64,000 nt of DNA from Enterobacteriaceae bacterium (GTDB lineage Bacteria > Pseudomonadota > Gammaproteobacteria > Enterobacterales > Enterobacteriaceae). Of this stretch, positions 54,566 through 62,607 are shown one piece after another. Position 1 is the stretch's first letter. Every line of letters begins with the position of its first letter. The notes beneath the pieces are model-generated. The model saw only the letters and a list, made by a program, of their open reading frames with translations. It searched no databases and was not told the origin of the DNA. The stretch is taken from assembly GCA_031253755.1 (NCBI GenBank), contig JAIRVT010000092.1, positions 1-64,000 on the forward strand, written 5' to 3'. The position numbers and the translations under genes are program-made.

Positions 54566-55804
54566 ATGTCTGCGTTTTTCTCATCTGTTGTTGATTTTCG
54601 CGCTGTGGGTTTATTGGGCGAATTGCGGGGAACTTTTGCCGCCAGCCATTTGGCAGCCGAGATCATGGCATTGCCGGGGTTGGTGACAACGAACCCGAAT
54701 TTTATCGGCTCTCGTGGCATGGCATATTATGAGCCGAAAACCTGTGGTGAGTTATTGGCAACCGTCAAAAACTATGCCGCGCTCATAATGAAACTTCAGT
54801 GTACAGACAAGCAATGTGTCACGGCCTCAAAATACATATTGGCCGATCATTGTCTGGTGAAGCTATTGCGCATTATCGATTGCCTGATAGGTGTTCCACA
54901 GATCACCAATGATGACCTTGTGCCTTTTATTGATGGCGTGAAAGCCTGTGCTGAAATTATCTGTTCGGCGTTAATGGGAAGGCAGGTTAGTGGTTCAGTG
55001 TCATCACTGCAAGATTTGCAACTGCCCGCGCAGGCAGAACATCAAGTGCCGAGAACCTTTATCGAAGGTGATAACCATTTACTCACGTTAGCGGCGGCGC
55101 AAATTGATGCCTGCCCGAACACTTCTGTTGTCGGTGTCATGTTAGGCGGCGCGGCGGCAGCGGCGATAACCGCAGTCGCATGGCGAAGTGAGCTGAATTT
55201 AGTGAAAGTTTCACGCTACGACGATGCTTCCTGCAACAGCCGGCATATTTGGGGACGCCGCATTCCATCGGTTCATTCTCCAACGGCTGGTTTATCGATA
55301 GATCGTGCCATTACGATTATTGATGATAATTGTGGAACCGGAGATACCTTGCGGCAGGCAAGCCATCTGATTTTGGCTCAGACAGGAATCAAGCCGAAGA
55401 TACGAGCGACTGAGCTACATTGGGAGAAGTTATTGCGTACTCAGGTGTATGGCTACGCTGAGCGGGTCTTCACGCCTGAAACGCTGGATGTCCTGACTCC
55501 GTGGTGTTTCCGCCATCATAAGGTGCTGAATCATCTCGCCGGTCAACGCTTAGCGGACAGCCAGTGTGCGGATGGTCAATATGCGGATGGCAAGAGTGCG
55601 CATACAACGGCGGCGGATTGGGTGAATTATTCATACAGTTTATTGTCCGTCCTGCATGACACCCTGCCGGGTTCAGCATGGGCATCCGAATTACTGGCTT
55701 TTTTAGCGCACCTGATGCCACAAACAGTGAATGTTGAGCGGCCAATTGATGCGTTTAAAGATATCGCTCATCAATGCCCTGAATGTTTATCCCGCAATCG
55801 TTAA
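54566..55804 (+). CDS. Phosphoribosyltransferase-like protein of unknown specificity
   Basis: 412 residues; I recognise no close family. A PRPP-binding motif of type I phosphoribosyltransferases is clear at residues 249-262 (ITIIDDNCGTGDTL, with D253-D254). A hydrophobic beta-strand plus Gly/Ala loop upstream (VVGVMLGGAAAAAITAVAW, about residue 190) would fit the PPi loop. The first ~170 residues are an unrecognised mainly helical domain. The C-terminus ends HQCPECLSR, a possible zinc knuckle, after a short internal repeat (ADGQYADGKSA) coded by near-duplicate 15-bp units at about 55560-55598. The start overlaps the HisA-like gene's end by position of its ribosome-binding site (AAGAGG), so the two are translationally coupled. 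Confidence 0.65.
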   Translation: MSAFFSSVVDFRAVGLLGELRGTFAASHLAAEIMALPGLVTTNPNFIGSRGMAYYEPKTCGELLATVKNYAALIMKLQCTDKQCVTASKYILADHCLVKLLRIIDCLIGVPQITNDDLVPFIDGVKACAEIICSALMGRQVSGSVSSLQDLQLPAQAEHQVPRTFIEGDNHLLTLAAAQIDACPNTSVVGVMLGGAAAAAITAVAWRSELNLVKVSRYDDASCNSRHIWGRRIPSVHSPTAGLSIDRAITIIDDNCGTGDTLRQASHLILAQTGIKPKIRATELHWEKLLRTQVYGYAERVFTPETLDVLTPWCFRHHKVLNHLAGQRLADSQCADGQYADGKSAHTTAADWVNYSYSLLSVLHDTLPGSAWASELLAFLAHLMPQTVNVERPIDAFKDIAHQCPECLSRNR

Positions 55805-55845
55805 TTAGGAATAAACCGCTTTAAGCGCATTATTAAAAACGAGTC

Positions 55846-55873
55846 GATTGAAACGAATTGATTGAAACAAATT
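55846..55873. repeat. 14-bp tandem duplication
   Basis: GATTGAAACGAATT followed by GATTGAAACAAATT, in the gap before the HAD gene. Confidence 0.85.
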
Positions 55874-55914
55874 GTTTGCAATAAGCAGATTATAATTAAG
55901 GAAGTTAATTGAAT

Positions 55915-56577
55915 ATGGTTACAGCACATATTATCTGGGATTGGAATGGCACATTGCTGAATGATGTCAGTGTCTCAGTAAACGCAACGAATTTAGCATT
56001 GGCCGAAATTGGTATCGAACCGCTGACGCTGGAACAATACCGGGAATATTATTGTGTGCCCGTGCAGGTTTTCTATAAGCAAGTCATTGGGCGCGAACCT
56101 TCTTCTGCTGAATGGTCAACTATCGGAAAAATATTTAACGCGCATTATCGTCCCGGCATTCAAAAAGCCGATTTAGCGAAAGGTGTGAGCGAATTACTGG
56201 CTACCCGTCATCGCTCAGGGGCAACACAATCACTCTGTTCACTGATGCAACATGAAGAGTTAGTCCCCATGATTGATCACCACGGAATTGCTGAATTCTT
56301 TACCCATATTGATGGCCGAAATACGCCGTTATTGACCACGGGAAAAACCGAACAATTGGCGAATCACATCAAAAAACTCAATATTTCCCCTGAAAAGAGT
56401 GTTGTTATCGGTGATGCAACCGATGATGCGATTGCCGCATTATCAGCCGGCACCCATGCCATTCTTTATACGGGAGGAACGCATAGCCGTTTGAGTCTTG
56501 AAACAGCAGGTGTGCCTGTTGTGGATACATTAAGTGAAGCGTTGATGATGGCGGATGATTTAGTCAATAAATTTTAA
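55915..56577 (+). CDS. HAD-superfamily phosphatase
   Basis: 220 residues from ATG 55915 (AAGGAAG about 10 nt upstream; TTG 55909 possible). HAD motifs: IIWDWNGTLL (nucleophile D9, with N in place of the second Asp, as in a number of HAD phosphatases), S/T motif in TQSLCSL, Lys in LTTGKTEQL, and VVIGDATDDAIAA. Cap region between motifs I and II is helical (phosphoglycolate-phosphatase type). Probably dephosphorylates a sugar- or nucleoside-phosphate of the same pathway; inference from context. Confidence 0.85.
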   Translation: MVTAHIIWDWNGTLLNDVSVSVNATNLALAEIGIEPLTLEQYREYYCVPVQVFYKQVIGREPSSAEWSTIGKIFNAHYRPGIQKADLAKGVSELLATRHRSGATQSLCSLMQHEELVPMIDHHGIAEFFTHIDGRNTPLLTTGKTEQLANHIKKLNISPEKSVVIGDATDDAIAALSAGTHAILYTGGTHSRLSLETAGVPVVDTLSEALMMADDLVNKF

Positions 56578-56677
56578 GCGGATTCAATACATTATTTTTT
56601 ATTAAACTTAAATAATATGTTTTTATTATTGATTTAAAAGTGATTACTTATATTAATATTTAACTTAAGTATGCGCA

Positions 56678-56708
56678 TTATATTTCCCCGCGTAGCGGAG
56701 AAATATAA
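56678..56708. repeat. Hairpin related to the dispersed inverted-repeat element
   Basis: TTATATTTC...GAAATATAA with inner CCGC-GTA-GCGG. The inner stem and outer TTATAT/ATATAA arms match copies at 53605 and 16904. It may also act as a 3' end for the upstream genes. Confidence 0.55.
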
Positions 56709-56843
56709 GATATTAAAAATACGCCATTTAAAATAAACCAATAAAGTAATCATAATAAACATATGTCTTTTCATAATAGTGAGAGTATCAGCAGTGATTA
56801 TTCCTTATCATTTTGGAAAACTATTTATAATATAGAAATACTA

Positions 56844-56880
56844 TTATTTAATACAATCTTATTTAATACAACCTTATTTA
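56844..56880 (+). repeat. 15-bp tandem duplication before the PurA-like gene
   Basis: TTATTTAATACAATC, TTATTTAATACAACC and a partial third unit TTATTTA, ending just ahead of the GGGAG ribosome-binding site. Confidence 0.85.
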
Positions 56881-56896
56881 TGGGAGAAATAAACCT

Positions 56897-58156
56897 ATGT
56901 TAAAGGCTGTCGTTGGACTCCAATTTGGAGATGAAGGAAAGGGTAAGTTTGTTGATTATTTATCAGGTAATGTCAATAACATTGCGCGATTTAATGGTGG
57001 TGCAAACGCAGGCCATTGTGTGCAATATGGCAATATCAGAGGGTCATTCTCCCAATTGCCCGCATCACTGAATAAAAAGAATCTTTATATATGTCAAGGC
57101 GCGCTGATCAGTCTTACAGTACTGGCAAAAGAAATTGAATTTATCCAAAAAGAGAACATTCACTCCAATATATCAATTGATCCACGCTGCCATATTGTAT
57201 TGCCACTCCATGCCGAATTAAATAAAGCATCGGAAAAGTATAAAGGCAAAAATAAAATAGGCTCCGTTGGTGTGGGTGTGGGTGCCTGTGTTGAAGATAA
57301 ATCTAACCGACATGGGATCAGGCTTATTGATACGCTGGATAAAGAAAAACTCAGGAGTAAATTAGAATTCCTTTGGGGTATCAGGGAAAAACAAATCAAC
57401 CATGTTTTTAATGACAGCACAACATTGGATTTTGAAGAGATGCTGGAATTAACGCATCAGTACGGAAAACAGATCGAACCTTATTTTACTTTCACGAATG
57501 AAGCGATCAGTGATTTATTAAAACAGGGAGAAGATGTTTTACTTGAAACCTCTCAGGCCACATTCTTAGATAATAGTTTTGGTACGTATCCTTATACCGT
57601 CGCGTATCAGACATTAGTGCAGACCTGTTTTGCCATGATAGGAATACCGGCGCAGCAAATACATATTGTGGGTGTCATGAAAGCCTATATGATCCGCGTC
57701 GGCAACGGCCCATTTCCGACGGAATTACTGACCGAAAAGGCTGATTATATTCGGGAGCGGGGCAATGAATATGGCACGGTTTCCAAAAGACCCAGACGCT
57801 GTGGCTGGCTGGATTTATGCCTGATTAAACATGCGGTAAAACTTAACGGTGTAACAGAATTAGCCATCACGAATGTTGATGTATTGGCGGGTTTGCCTGA
57901 AATAAAAGTTGCCGTCGCTTATGAAATTGATGGCAAACCAGTGTGTTGTGATACCGCATTATTACAATTTGATAAAGTCGAACCCATTTATAAAACCTTT
58001 AAGGGATGGAAAGAATTAAACACATCGTATAGCCATTTAACAGAATTGCCACCTGAGTTGGTTGATTTTCTGACATTTATCCGAGATTATGCCGGCGTCC
58101 CGATCAAATATATTTCCCACGGGCCAGACAGAGATCAGACGTTAATCATTCAGTAA
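56897..58156 (+). CDS. Diverged adenylosuccinate synthetase paralogue
   Basis: 419 residues with the full PurA fold and GTP site: GLQFGDEGKGKFVDYL (catalytic D12), GGANAGHC (catalytic H40 kept; the His before NAG is Ala), Gln in LETSQATFLDNSFGTYPYT, YGTVSKRPRRCGWLD (aspartate loop Arg pair kept) and C-terminal SHGPDRDQTLI. The IMP-phosphate loop G-T-T-G-R-G-I-G-P of housekeeping PurA reads GSVGVGVGA (122-130), losing the second Thr. It may therefore ligate aspartate, or another amine, to a different nucleotide. Low-GC codon use differs from the core genes, and its place in this cluster supports a biosynthetic role other than AMP synthesis. GGGAG about 10 nt before the ATG. Confidence 0.85.
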   Translation: MLKAVVGLQFGDEGKGKFVDYLSGNVNNIARFNGGANAGHCVQYGNIRGSFSQLPASLNKKNLYICQGALISLTVLAKEIEFIQKENIHSNISIDPRCHIVLPLHAELNKASEKYKGKNKIGSVGVGVGACVEDKSNRHGIRLIDTLDKEKLRSKLEFLWGIREKQINHVFNDSTTLDFEEMLELTHQYGKQIEPYFTFTNEAISDLLKQGEDVLLETSQATFLDNSFGTYPYTVAYQTLVQTCFAMIGIPAQQIHIVGVMKAYMIRVGNGPFPTELLTEKADYIRERGNEYGTVSKRPRRCGWLDLCLIKHAVKLNGVTELAITNVDVLAGLPEIKVAVAYEIDGKPVCCDTALLQFDKVEPIYKTFKGWKELNTSYSHLTELPPELVDFLTFIRDYAGVPIKYISHGPDRDQTLIIQ

Positions 58157-58181
58157 TGAAATAAGAAATATGAGGAATATA

Positions 58182-58616
58182 ATGATTTATTATGTAACCG
58201 GCTTCATGTTTTCTAAAGATAAAAAACACGTGGCGCTTATTTCTAAGTTACAACCGAGCTGGCAGGCCGGTAAACTTAACGGCATTGGCGGAAAAATAGA
58301 AAAGGGCGAAAATCCGCAACAGGCGATGGCAAGAGAATTCGCAGAAGAAGCGGGAATTGAAACAAATCCGAATGGATGGAAATTATTTACGGTTTTAACC
58401 CGTCCTGACGCGTATCAGGTTAATTTTCTTTATACCTATGATGATCGGATTTATTCTGCCAAATCGGTTGAAAAAGAAATTGTTGATATCTATGAAGCAA
58501 ATTCATTACCGGATAATGTTATCTACAATTTGCGTTGGTTAATTCCAATGGCACTTGATGAGCATTTACGTTTTGATAATCAAATCGAAATTATAGAAAT
58601 GAGAGAAAATACCTAA
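58182..58616 (+). CDS. NUDIX hydrolase
   Basis: 144 residues from ATG 58182 (GAGG 6 nt upstream; ATG 58170 possible). Complete NUDIX box G37-x5-E43-x7-R51-E52-F-A-E55-E56-A-G58-I. The start MIYYVTGFMFSKDKKHVALISKLQPSWQAGKLNGIGG resembles MutT-like nucleotide pyrophosphatases. 25 nt after the PurA-like gene, so in the same transcript. It might hydrolyse a nucleoside di/triphosphate substrate or product, or cleanse a toxic analogue. Confidence 0.88.
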   Translation: MIYYVTGFMFSKDKKHVALISKLQPSWQAGKLNGIGGKIEKGENPQQAMAREFAEEAGIETNPNGWKLFTVLTRPDAYQVNFLYTYDDRIYSAKSVEKEIVDIYEANSLPDNVIYNLRWLIPMALDEHLRFDNQIEIIEMRENT

Positions 58617-58638
58617 TTTGCTCTTTTTTATTATAAAT

Positions 58639-58662
58639 CGCTCGCCTTACAGCGAGCGTTTT
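58639..58662 (+). terminator. Terminator after the NUDIX gene
   Basis: Perfect 7-bp stem CGCTCGC-CTTACA-GCGAGCG followed by TTTT, 22 nt beyond the NUDIX stop. Confidence 0.85.
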
Positions 58663-58696
58663 ACTTATTCGGAGGAGCATGTTTTTATAAACAGAC

Positions 58697-58763
58697 GGTT
58701 ATCTATGCTCAGGGGACTCACTTACTTGCCGCCGCGATGCAACTCGAAACCCATAGGGGATAT
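58697..58763. repeat. Right half of the dispersed inverted-repeat element
   Basis: Matches the right half of the 124-bp element (17247-17370) closely: TTATCTATGCTCAGGGGACTC, then CTTGCCGCCGCGATGCAACTCG and terminal GGGGATAT. It supplies the last ~20 codons and stop of the MFS gene. Confidence 0.8.
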
Positions 58764-59934
58764 ACAGCGTTGCTAACGCGACACCAATTCCGGCGATCGT
58801 AGAAACCGCAAACCCGCCATGAGAGCCATAACTATCAACAAGATGCCCGGCTGCCATCGCACCTAACGCAATTCCGGTATTAAGGCCAGAAAGCAGCCAA
58901 GTTAACCCTTCCGTTAATTTCCGTGCCGGAACCCAATTTTCCACTAACGCCATCGCAATAATCATCGTGGGTGCAAAAAATAAACCCGCCATAAATACCG
59001 CCAGCGATAAACCGCTAATACTGTGTGTCATGAGAAAAGGCAGCGTCGTCAGTGCCGTGGCTAAACCGCCGATGAGTAACAGCTTGTGCAGTGGTGTTTT
59101 CAGTTTAAGCGCCCCGAATACCAGCCCGGCAAGGCAGGAGCCGATGGCGTACACAGACAAAACGATACTTGCCGCCGCCGGTTTCCCCAATTGATTGGCA
59201 AAAGCGACACTGACAATATCGACAGTACCGACAATGATGCCCATAAAGAAAAATAATAATGCCAAAACCCATAAACCGGACATTTTAATCACAGAGCCAG
59301 CCATTTCCTCAGCTACTATTTTCTGAGTAGGGTCTTGAATCTCTCTGGGCGGTTCGGTCTCCCGCGACATGGCAAAGAACCCGACACCCACGGCTAATAA
59401 GATCGCAGCAGCCAATGGACCGGCTTGCGGGAAAACGGCAACACATAAACCAACGGATATCGGCGGTCCAGCAATGAACGAAACTTCATCAAGTACGGTT
59501 TCGAAAGAATACGCCGTTTGCAGTTGGGGCTTCCCACGATAGATGGCTGTCCAGCGGGCACGTATCATGGCGGACATACTCGGCATAAAACCCACCAGAA
59601 CGGCGCATATAAACAGCATCCAAGTAGGCGTATGCCAATACGCACAGGCTAAAAGCGCGAATAGACCTGCCACACTGATTGAGGCAGCAACAGGTAATAC
59701 ATGAAATTGCCCGTAGCTATCGACTAAACGGGAAATTTGCGGGGCGGCCAAAGCATAAGTGAATACATAGGTTGCTGATACTGCACCGGCTAACCCGTAG
59801 CTACCCGTGAGCTGAGATAACATCGTGATGATGCCAATTCCGGTCATTGGCAATGACATACGCGCGACAAAACCCGCTAAAGAAAACTTGATTGCACCGG
59901 ACGTCTTGAATAACTCACCATAAGGATTGCTCAT
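58699..59934 (-). CDS. MFS transporter, probable exporter of the nucleotide cluster
   Basis: 411 residues from ATG 59934 (GAGAAG upstream; ATG 59946 possible). Twelve predicted membrane segments; begins FKTSGAIKFSLAGFVARMSLPMTGIG and has RLVDSYGQFHVLP and MSAMIRARWTAIYRGKPQLQTAYSFETVLDEVSFIAGP, typical of a drug-efflux MFS group. The final residues YGFRVASRRQVSESPEHR are not transporter sequence: they are translated from the repeat element at 58697-58763, so the native C-terminus has been replaced. The membrane core seems intact. Convergent with the NUDIX gene; a role in export or self-resistance is inferred. Confidence 0.83.
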   Translation of the reverse strand: MSNPYGELFKTSGAIKFSLAGFVARMSLPMTGIGIITMLSQLTGSYGLAGAVSATYVFTYALAAPQISRLVDSYGQFHVLPVAASISVAGLFALLACAYWHTPTWMLFICAVLVGFMPSMSAMIRARWTAIYRGKPQLQTAYSFETVLDEVSFIAGPPISVGLCVAVFPQAGPLAAAILLAVGVGFFAMSRETEPPREIQDPTQKIVAEEMAGSVIKMSGLWVLALLFFFMGIIVGTVDIVSVAFANQLGKPAAASIVLSVYAIGSCLAGLVFGALKLKTPLHKLLLIGGLATALTTLPFLMTHSISGLSLAVFMAGLFFAPTMIIAMALVENWVPARKLTEGLTWLLSGLNTGIALGAMAAGHLVDSYGSHGGFAVSTIAGIGVALATLYIPYGFRVASRRQVSESPEHR

Positions 59935-60870
59935 ATTTCTTCTCATTGTAATAACGAAAGGTTTAAGATGTGATTTATTTTAACATTTTTTTAATAAATG
60001 GATTGAATCACGATGAAATTTTCAGATTTGTTGGCAGCGATAATATTTAGTTGGCTTGTCGGTTTCTTTATATGGCAATAAATGGATGAGTTTCATTGCG
60101 AGAATAAAGAATGGTATCAGCCATCATTAATTGATAATTTAAGCTGCCAATAAATGCATTTCTAATATTTATTGGCAGTATATTGGAATAATAGTTTTTA
60201 ATTAATACCCTGTTTTAAAAAATATATATCATATTACAAGATTAAATAATATTAAAATGGCTCATTTATAGGGATATAATGTTCCCATTATTTACGTCAA
60301 TATACTCTGTTTAAAGTTATTTATCTGGCATATTTATCAGTCATATATTGAAAAGCAATTAATATATATTGATAAGTAATGAATAGGTTTACCATTCTCA
60401 TTTGGATTATTGTTTTTATATTTTGATAGCTGTTTTACCTATTTATATTTATAGACGCCGACAACAGACATCAATATAATCGAACGGAATAAATCGCCAT
60501 TACTTTTTATTGAGAGGGGAATGAATAAAAATAACCTTAATTCGTGATTGTTTTTTAATAAAAAGTTAAGTGTTACGCGATAAATAAAAAGCATGAATAA
60601 TCAATTTATTTGCCATAATTTAACTACTAAGTGGTAATTTTATTCTTATAAGACTGATTTTATATAAATAAATAATTAATTAATTAATCACAGGTATAAC
60701 AATTTTTATTATTGACTATCAAATTGATTTATATTGCTGGGCAAAATGTTTTTTAAAGTCTTCTATTGATAAAGAATGTTATTTAAAGGCTTTTATCAAT
60801 AAAGATATTATATATGTTCGTAGTTATCCTCAAGGAAATATCCCAAATTGAATAAGAATGGAGGGCAGAA
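59935..60870. other. Long AT-rich intergenic region before the chitinase
   Basis: About 935 nt with no convincing open frame on either strand; a 114-codon minus frame at 60808-61152 mostly shadows the chitinase. It should contain the promoters of the MFS gene and of the chitinase-Tc toxin operon. A 30-bp imperfect direct repeat is at 60747-60806. Confidence 0.55.
60747..60806 (+). repeat. 30-bp imperfect tandem repeat upstream of the chitinase
   Basis: TGTTTTTTAAAGTCTTCTAT (60747 onward) recurs with changes as TGTTATTTAAAGGCTTTTAT (60777 onward), both followed by a CAATAAAGA/TGATAAAGA tail; the repeat ends 64 nt before the ATG. Confidence 0.7.
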
Positions 60871-62517
60871 ATGGAAAAAGATAATACAAGTAAAATTATT
60901 TATGATATAGACCCCGGCTATACATGGGCTGGCGAAAATAAAGCAATTGATGCAGCAGGAAAAACCTATAAATGGTCGGAATATGATCCGGCTACCACCA
61001 CGGACAAACTGACCTATACACCCACCCGCATGGCGAAAACGGTGTTTAACACCTATGACGATGGCGATAATTTTGATGTGCTCTGTTATTTTACCGATTG
61101 GGCGCAATATGATCCCAGAATAACCTTTGATGACCCGCAATATTACCCACAAAGCGGGCGTAGTGCAGATATCATGCGGCTTGACACACCAGAGGGGAAA
61201 CCGTTCAAACGGCTGATTTATAGTTTTGCCGGGCTAGTGGGCGATAAAAAATATGATCCCGCGAAGCTTAATGCTGATAAGGCATCTGATCTGGGCATTG
61301 CAGATAGTGAGGAGAATGCGTTAGATAAGCATCAAGGTAAGCCGGTTCCCGTCGATATTTATGGTGCGATTCAGGCGAATATCAATTGTGGTTTTACTCA
61401 ATGGAGTGATGGTTCAGCCAGTGAGCTTTATTATCAGGACAAAGCAAAAGGGCTGCTGGGGGGATTCAGGCTATTGCACGATAAACACCCTGATTTGGAG
61501 TTCTCCCTGAGTGTCGGCGGCTGGTCAATGAGTGGTTTCTTTAGTGAACTGGCAAAAGACCCGGCGCTGCGCACCAATTTTGTCGCCGGCATCAACGATT
61601 TCTTCACCCGATTCCCGATGTTCACCCATCTGGATATTGACTGGGAATATCCGGGCACTGAAGGGAATGGTAACATTTTCGATCCACAGGATGGCGCTAA
61701 CTTTGCCACGCTGATCACGGAAATTAAAGCGGCGAATATCCCGAATCTGACCGGCATTAGCATCGCGGCTTCGGCGGACCCGAAAAAGCTGGCACTGGCC
61801 AATATTCCTGCTCTGATGGCTGCCGGAGTCAATGGCATCAACCTGATGACCTATGATTTCTTTACGCTGGGTAACGGTAAACTCTCGCACCATACGAACC
61901 TTTCCCGCGCGGCTGATGATGAATATTCGAAATTCTCGATTGAAGATGCGGTGGATTACCTGATCAGCCTGAATGTTGATCCTAAAGCTATTTTTATTGG
62001 CTATGCCGGCTATACGCGCAATGCAAAAAATGCGGTTCTGGAGGAGATGAATAATCCTGCCGAAGAATCCATGAAAGGCGACTATACCAATTCCCCTGCG
62101 GGAAGTGTTGTGGGCAGTTTTGAAGGTTCCGTTTTAGAGTGGACCGATATTATTTGTCACTATATGGATTTTGAGGCAGGCGTCGGGCGCAATGGTTTCA
62201 CCCTGATTCACGATAAAATTGCCAAAGCCGATTACCTTTATAATGCAGAAGCGAAGTTATTTCTTTCATTAGATACACCGCGCTCGGTAAGAGATAAAGC
62301 GAAATATGTCAAAGCAAAAGGCTTAGGCGGGTTATTTGTTTGGACGGGCGATCAGGATAATGGGTTATTAACCAATGCAGCCCATGAAGGATTAGGCCGG
62401 AGAAAGAAATATGATGCTATCGATATGACCCCGTTTTATTTGGATTCTGAGGGAGAATTACCGACCTATACAGAACCCGCTGAACCTGAATGCGAGGCTT
62501 GCAAGTCAACGCAATAA
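60871..62517 (+). CDS. GH18 chitinase of the Tc toxin locus
   Basis: 548 residues; GGAGGG lies 5 nt before the ATG. Glycoside hydrolase family 18: SLSVGGWSMSGFFSELA and the catalytic motif LDIDWEYPG (D255, D257, proton donor E259), then GINLMTYDFF and C-terminal GLGGLFVWTGDQDNG. The first Asp of the DxxDxDxE signature is Thr252. There is no signal peptide and no separate chitin-binding domain, as for chitinases that are structural parts of Tc complexes (Chi1/Chi2 of Yersinia entomophaga Yen-Tc) and those in Xenorhabdus Tc loci. The tail is acidic with ECEACKSTQ. 90 nt before the TcA gene, so probably one operon. Confidence 0.92.
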   Translation: MEKDNTSKIIYDIDPGYTWAGENKAIDAAGKTYKWSEYDPATTTDKLTYTPTRMAKTVFNTYDDGDNFDVLCYFTDWAQYDPRITFDDPQYYPQSGRSADIMRLDTPEGKPFKRLIYSFAGLVGDKKYDPAKLNADKASDLGIADSEENALDKHQGKPVPVDIYGAIQANINCGFTQWSDGSASELYYQDKAKGLLGGFRLLHDKHPDLEFSLSVGGWSMSGFFSELAKDPALRTNFVAGINDFFTRFPMFTHLDIDWEYPGTEGNGNIFDPQDGANFATLITEIKAANIPNLTGISIAASADPKKLALANIPALMAAGVNGINLMTYDFFTLGNGKLSHHTNLSRAADDEYSKFSIEDAVDYLISLNVDPKAIFIGYAGYTRNAKNAVLEEMNNPAEESMKGDYTNSPAGSVVGSFEGSVLEWTDIICHYMDFEAGVGRNGFTLIHDKIAKADYLYNAEAKLFLSLDTPRSVRDKAKYVKAKGLGGLFVWTGDQDNGLLTNAAHEGLGRRKKYDAIDMTPFYLDSEGELPTYTEPAEPECEACKSTQ

Positions 62518-62607
62518 ACTATTTTTTTATTTAAAGATATATTGAGATGCGAATAATTATTAATTCGACAGATCACACTTATCTATAAAACAAGATGGAA
62601 TAATAGA

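Larger units (their letters stand above)
56578..56896. other. Intergenic region with small repeats before the PurA-like gene
   Basis: AT-rich, ~319 nt. It holds a hairpin of the dispersed repeat family (56678-56708) and a 15-bp tandem duplication directly before the ribosome-binding site (56844-56880). A separate promoter for the PurA-like and NUDIX genes may be here. Confidence 0.5.

Noticed and set aside
56897..58156. Housekeeping purA or a phage Z-genome purZ
   Set aside because: The changed IMP loop and cluster setting argue against housekeeping purA; no phage genes (DNA polymerase, DatZ, MazZ) are nearby to support a Z-DNA pathway.
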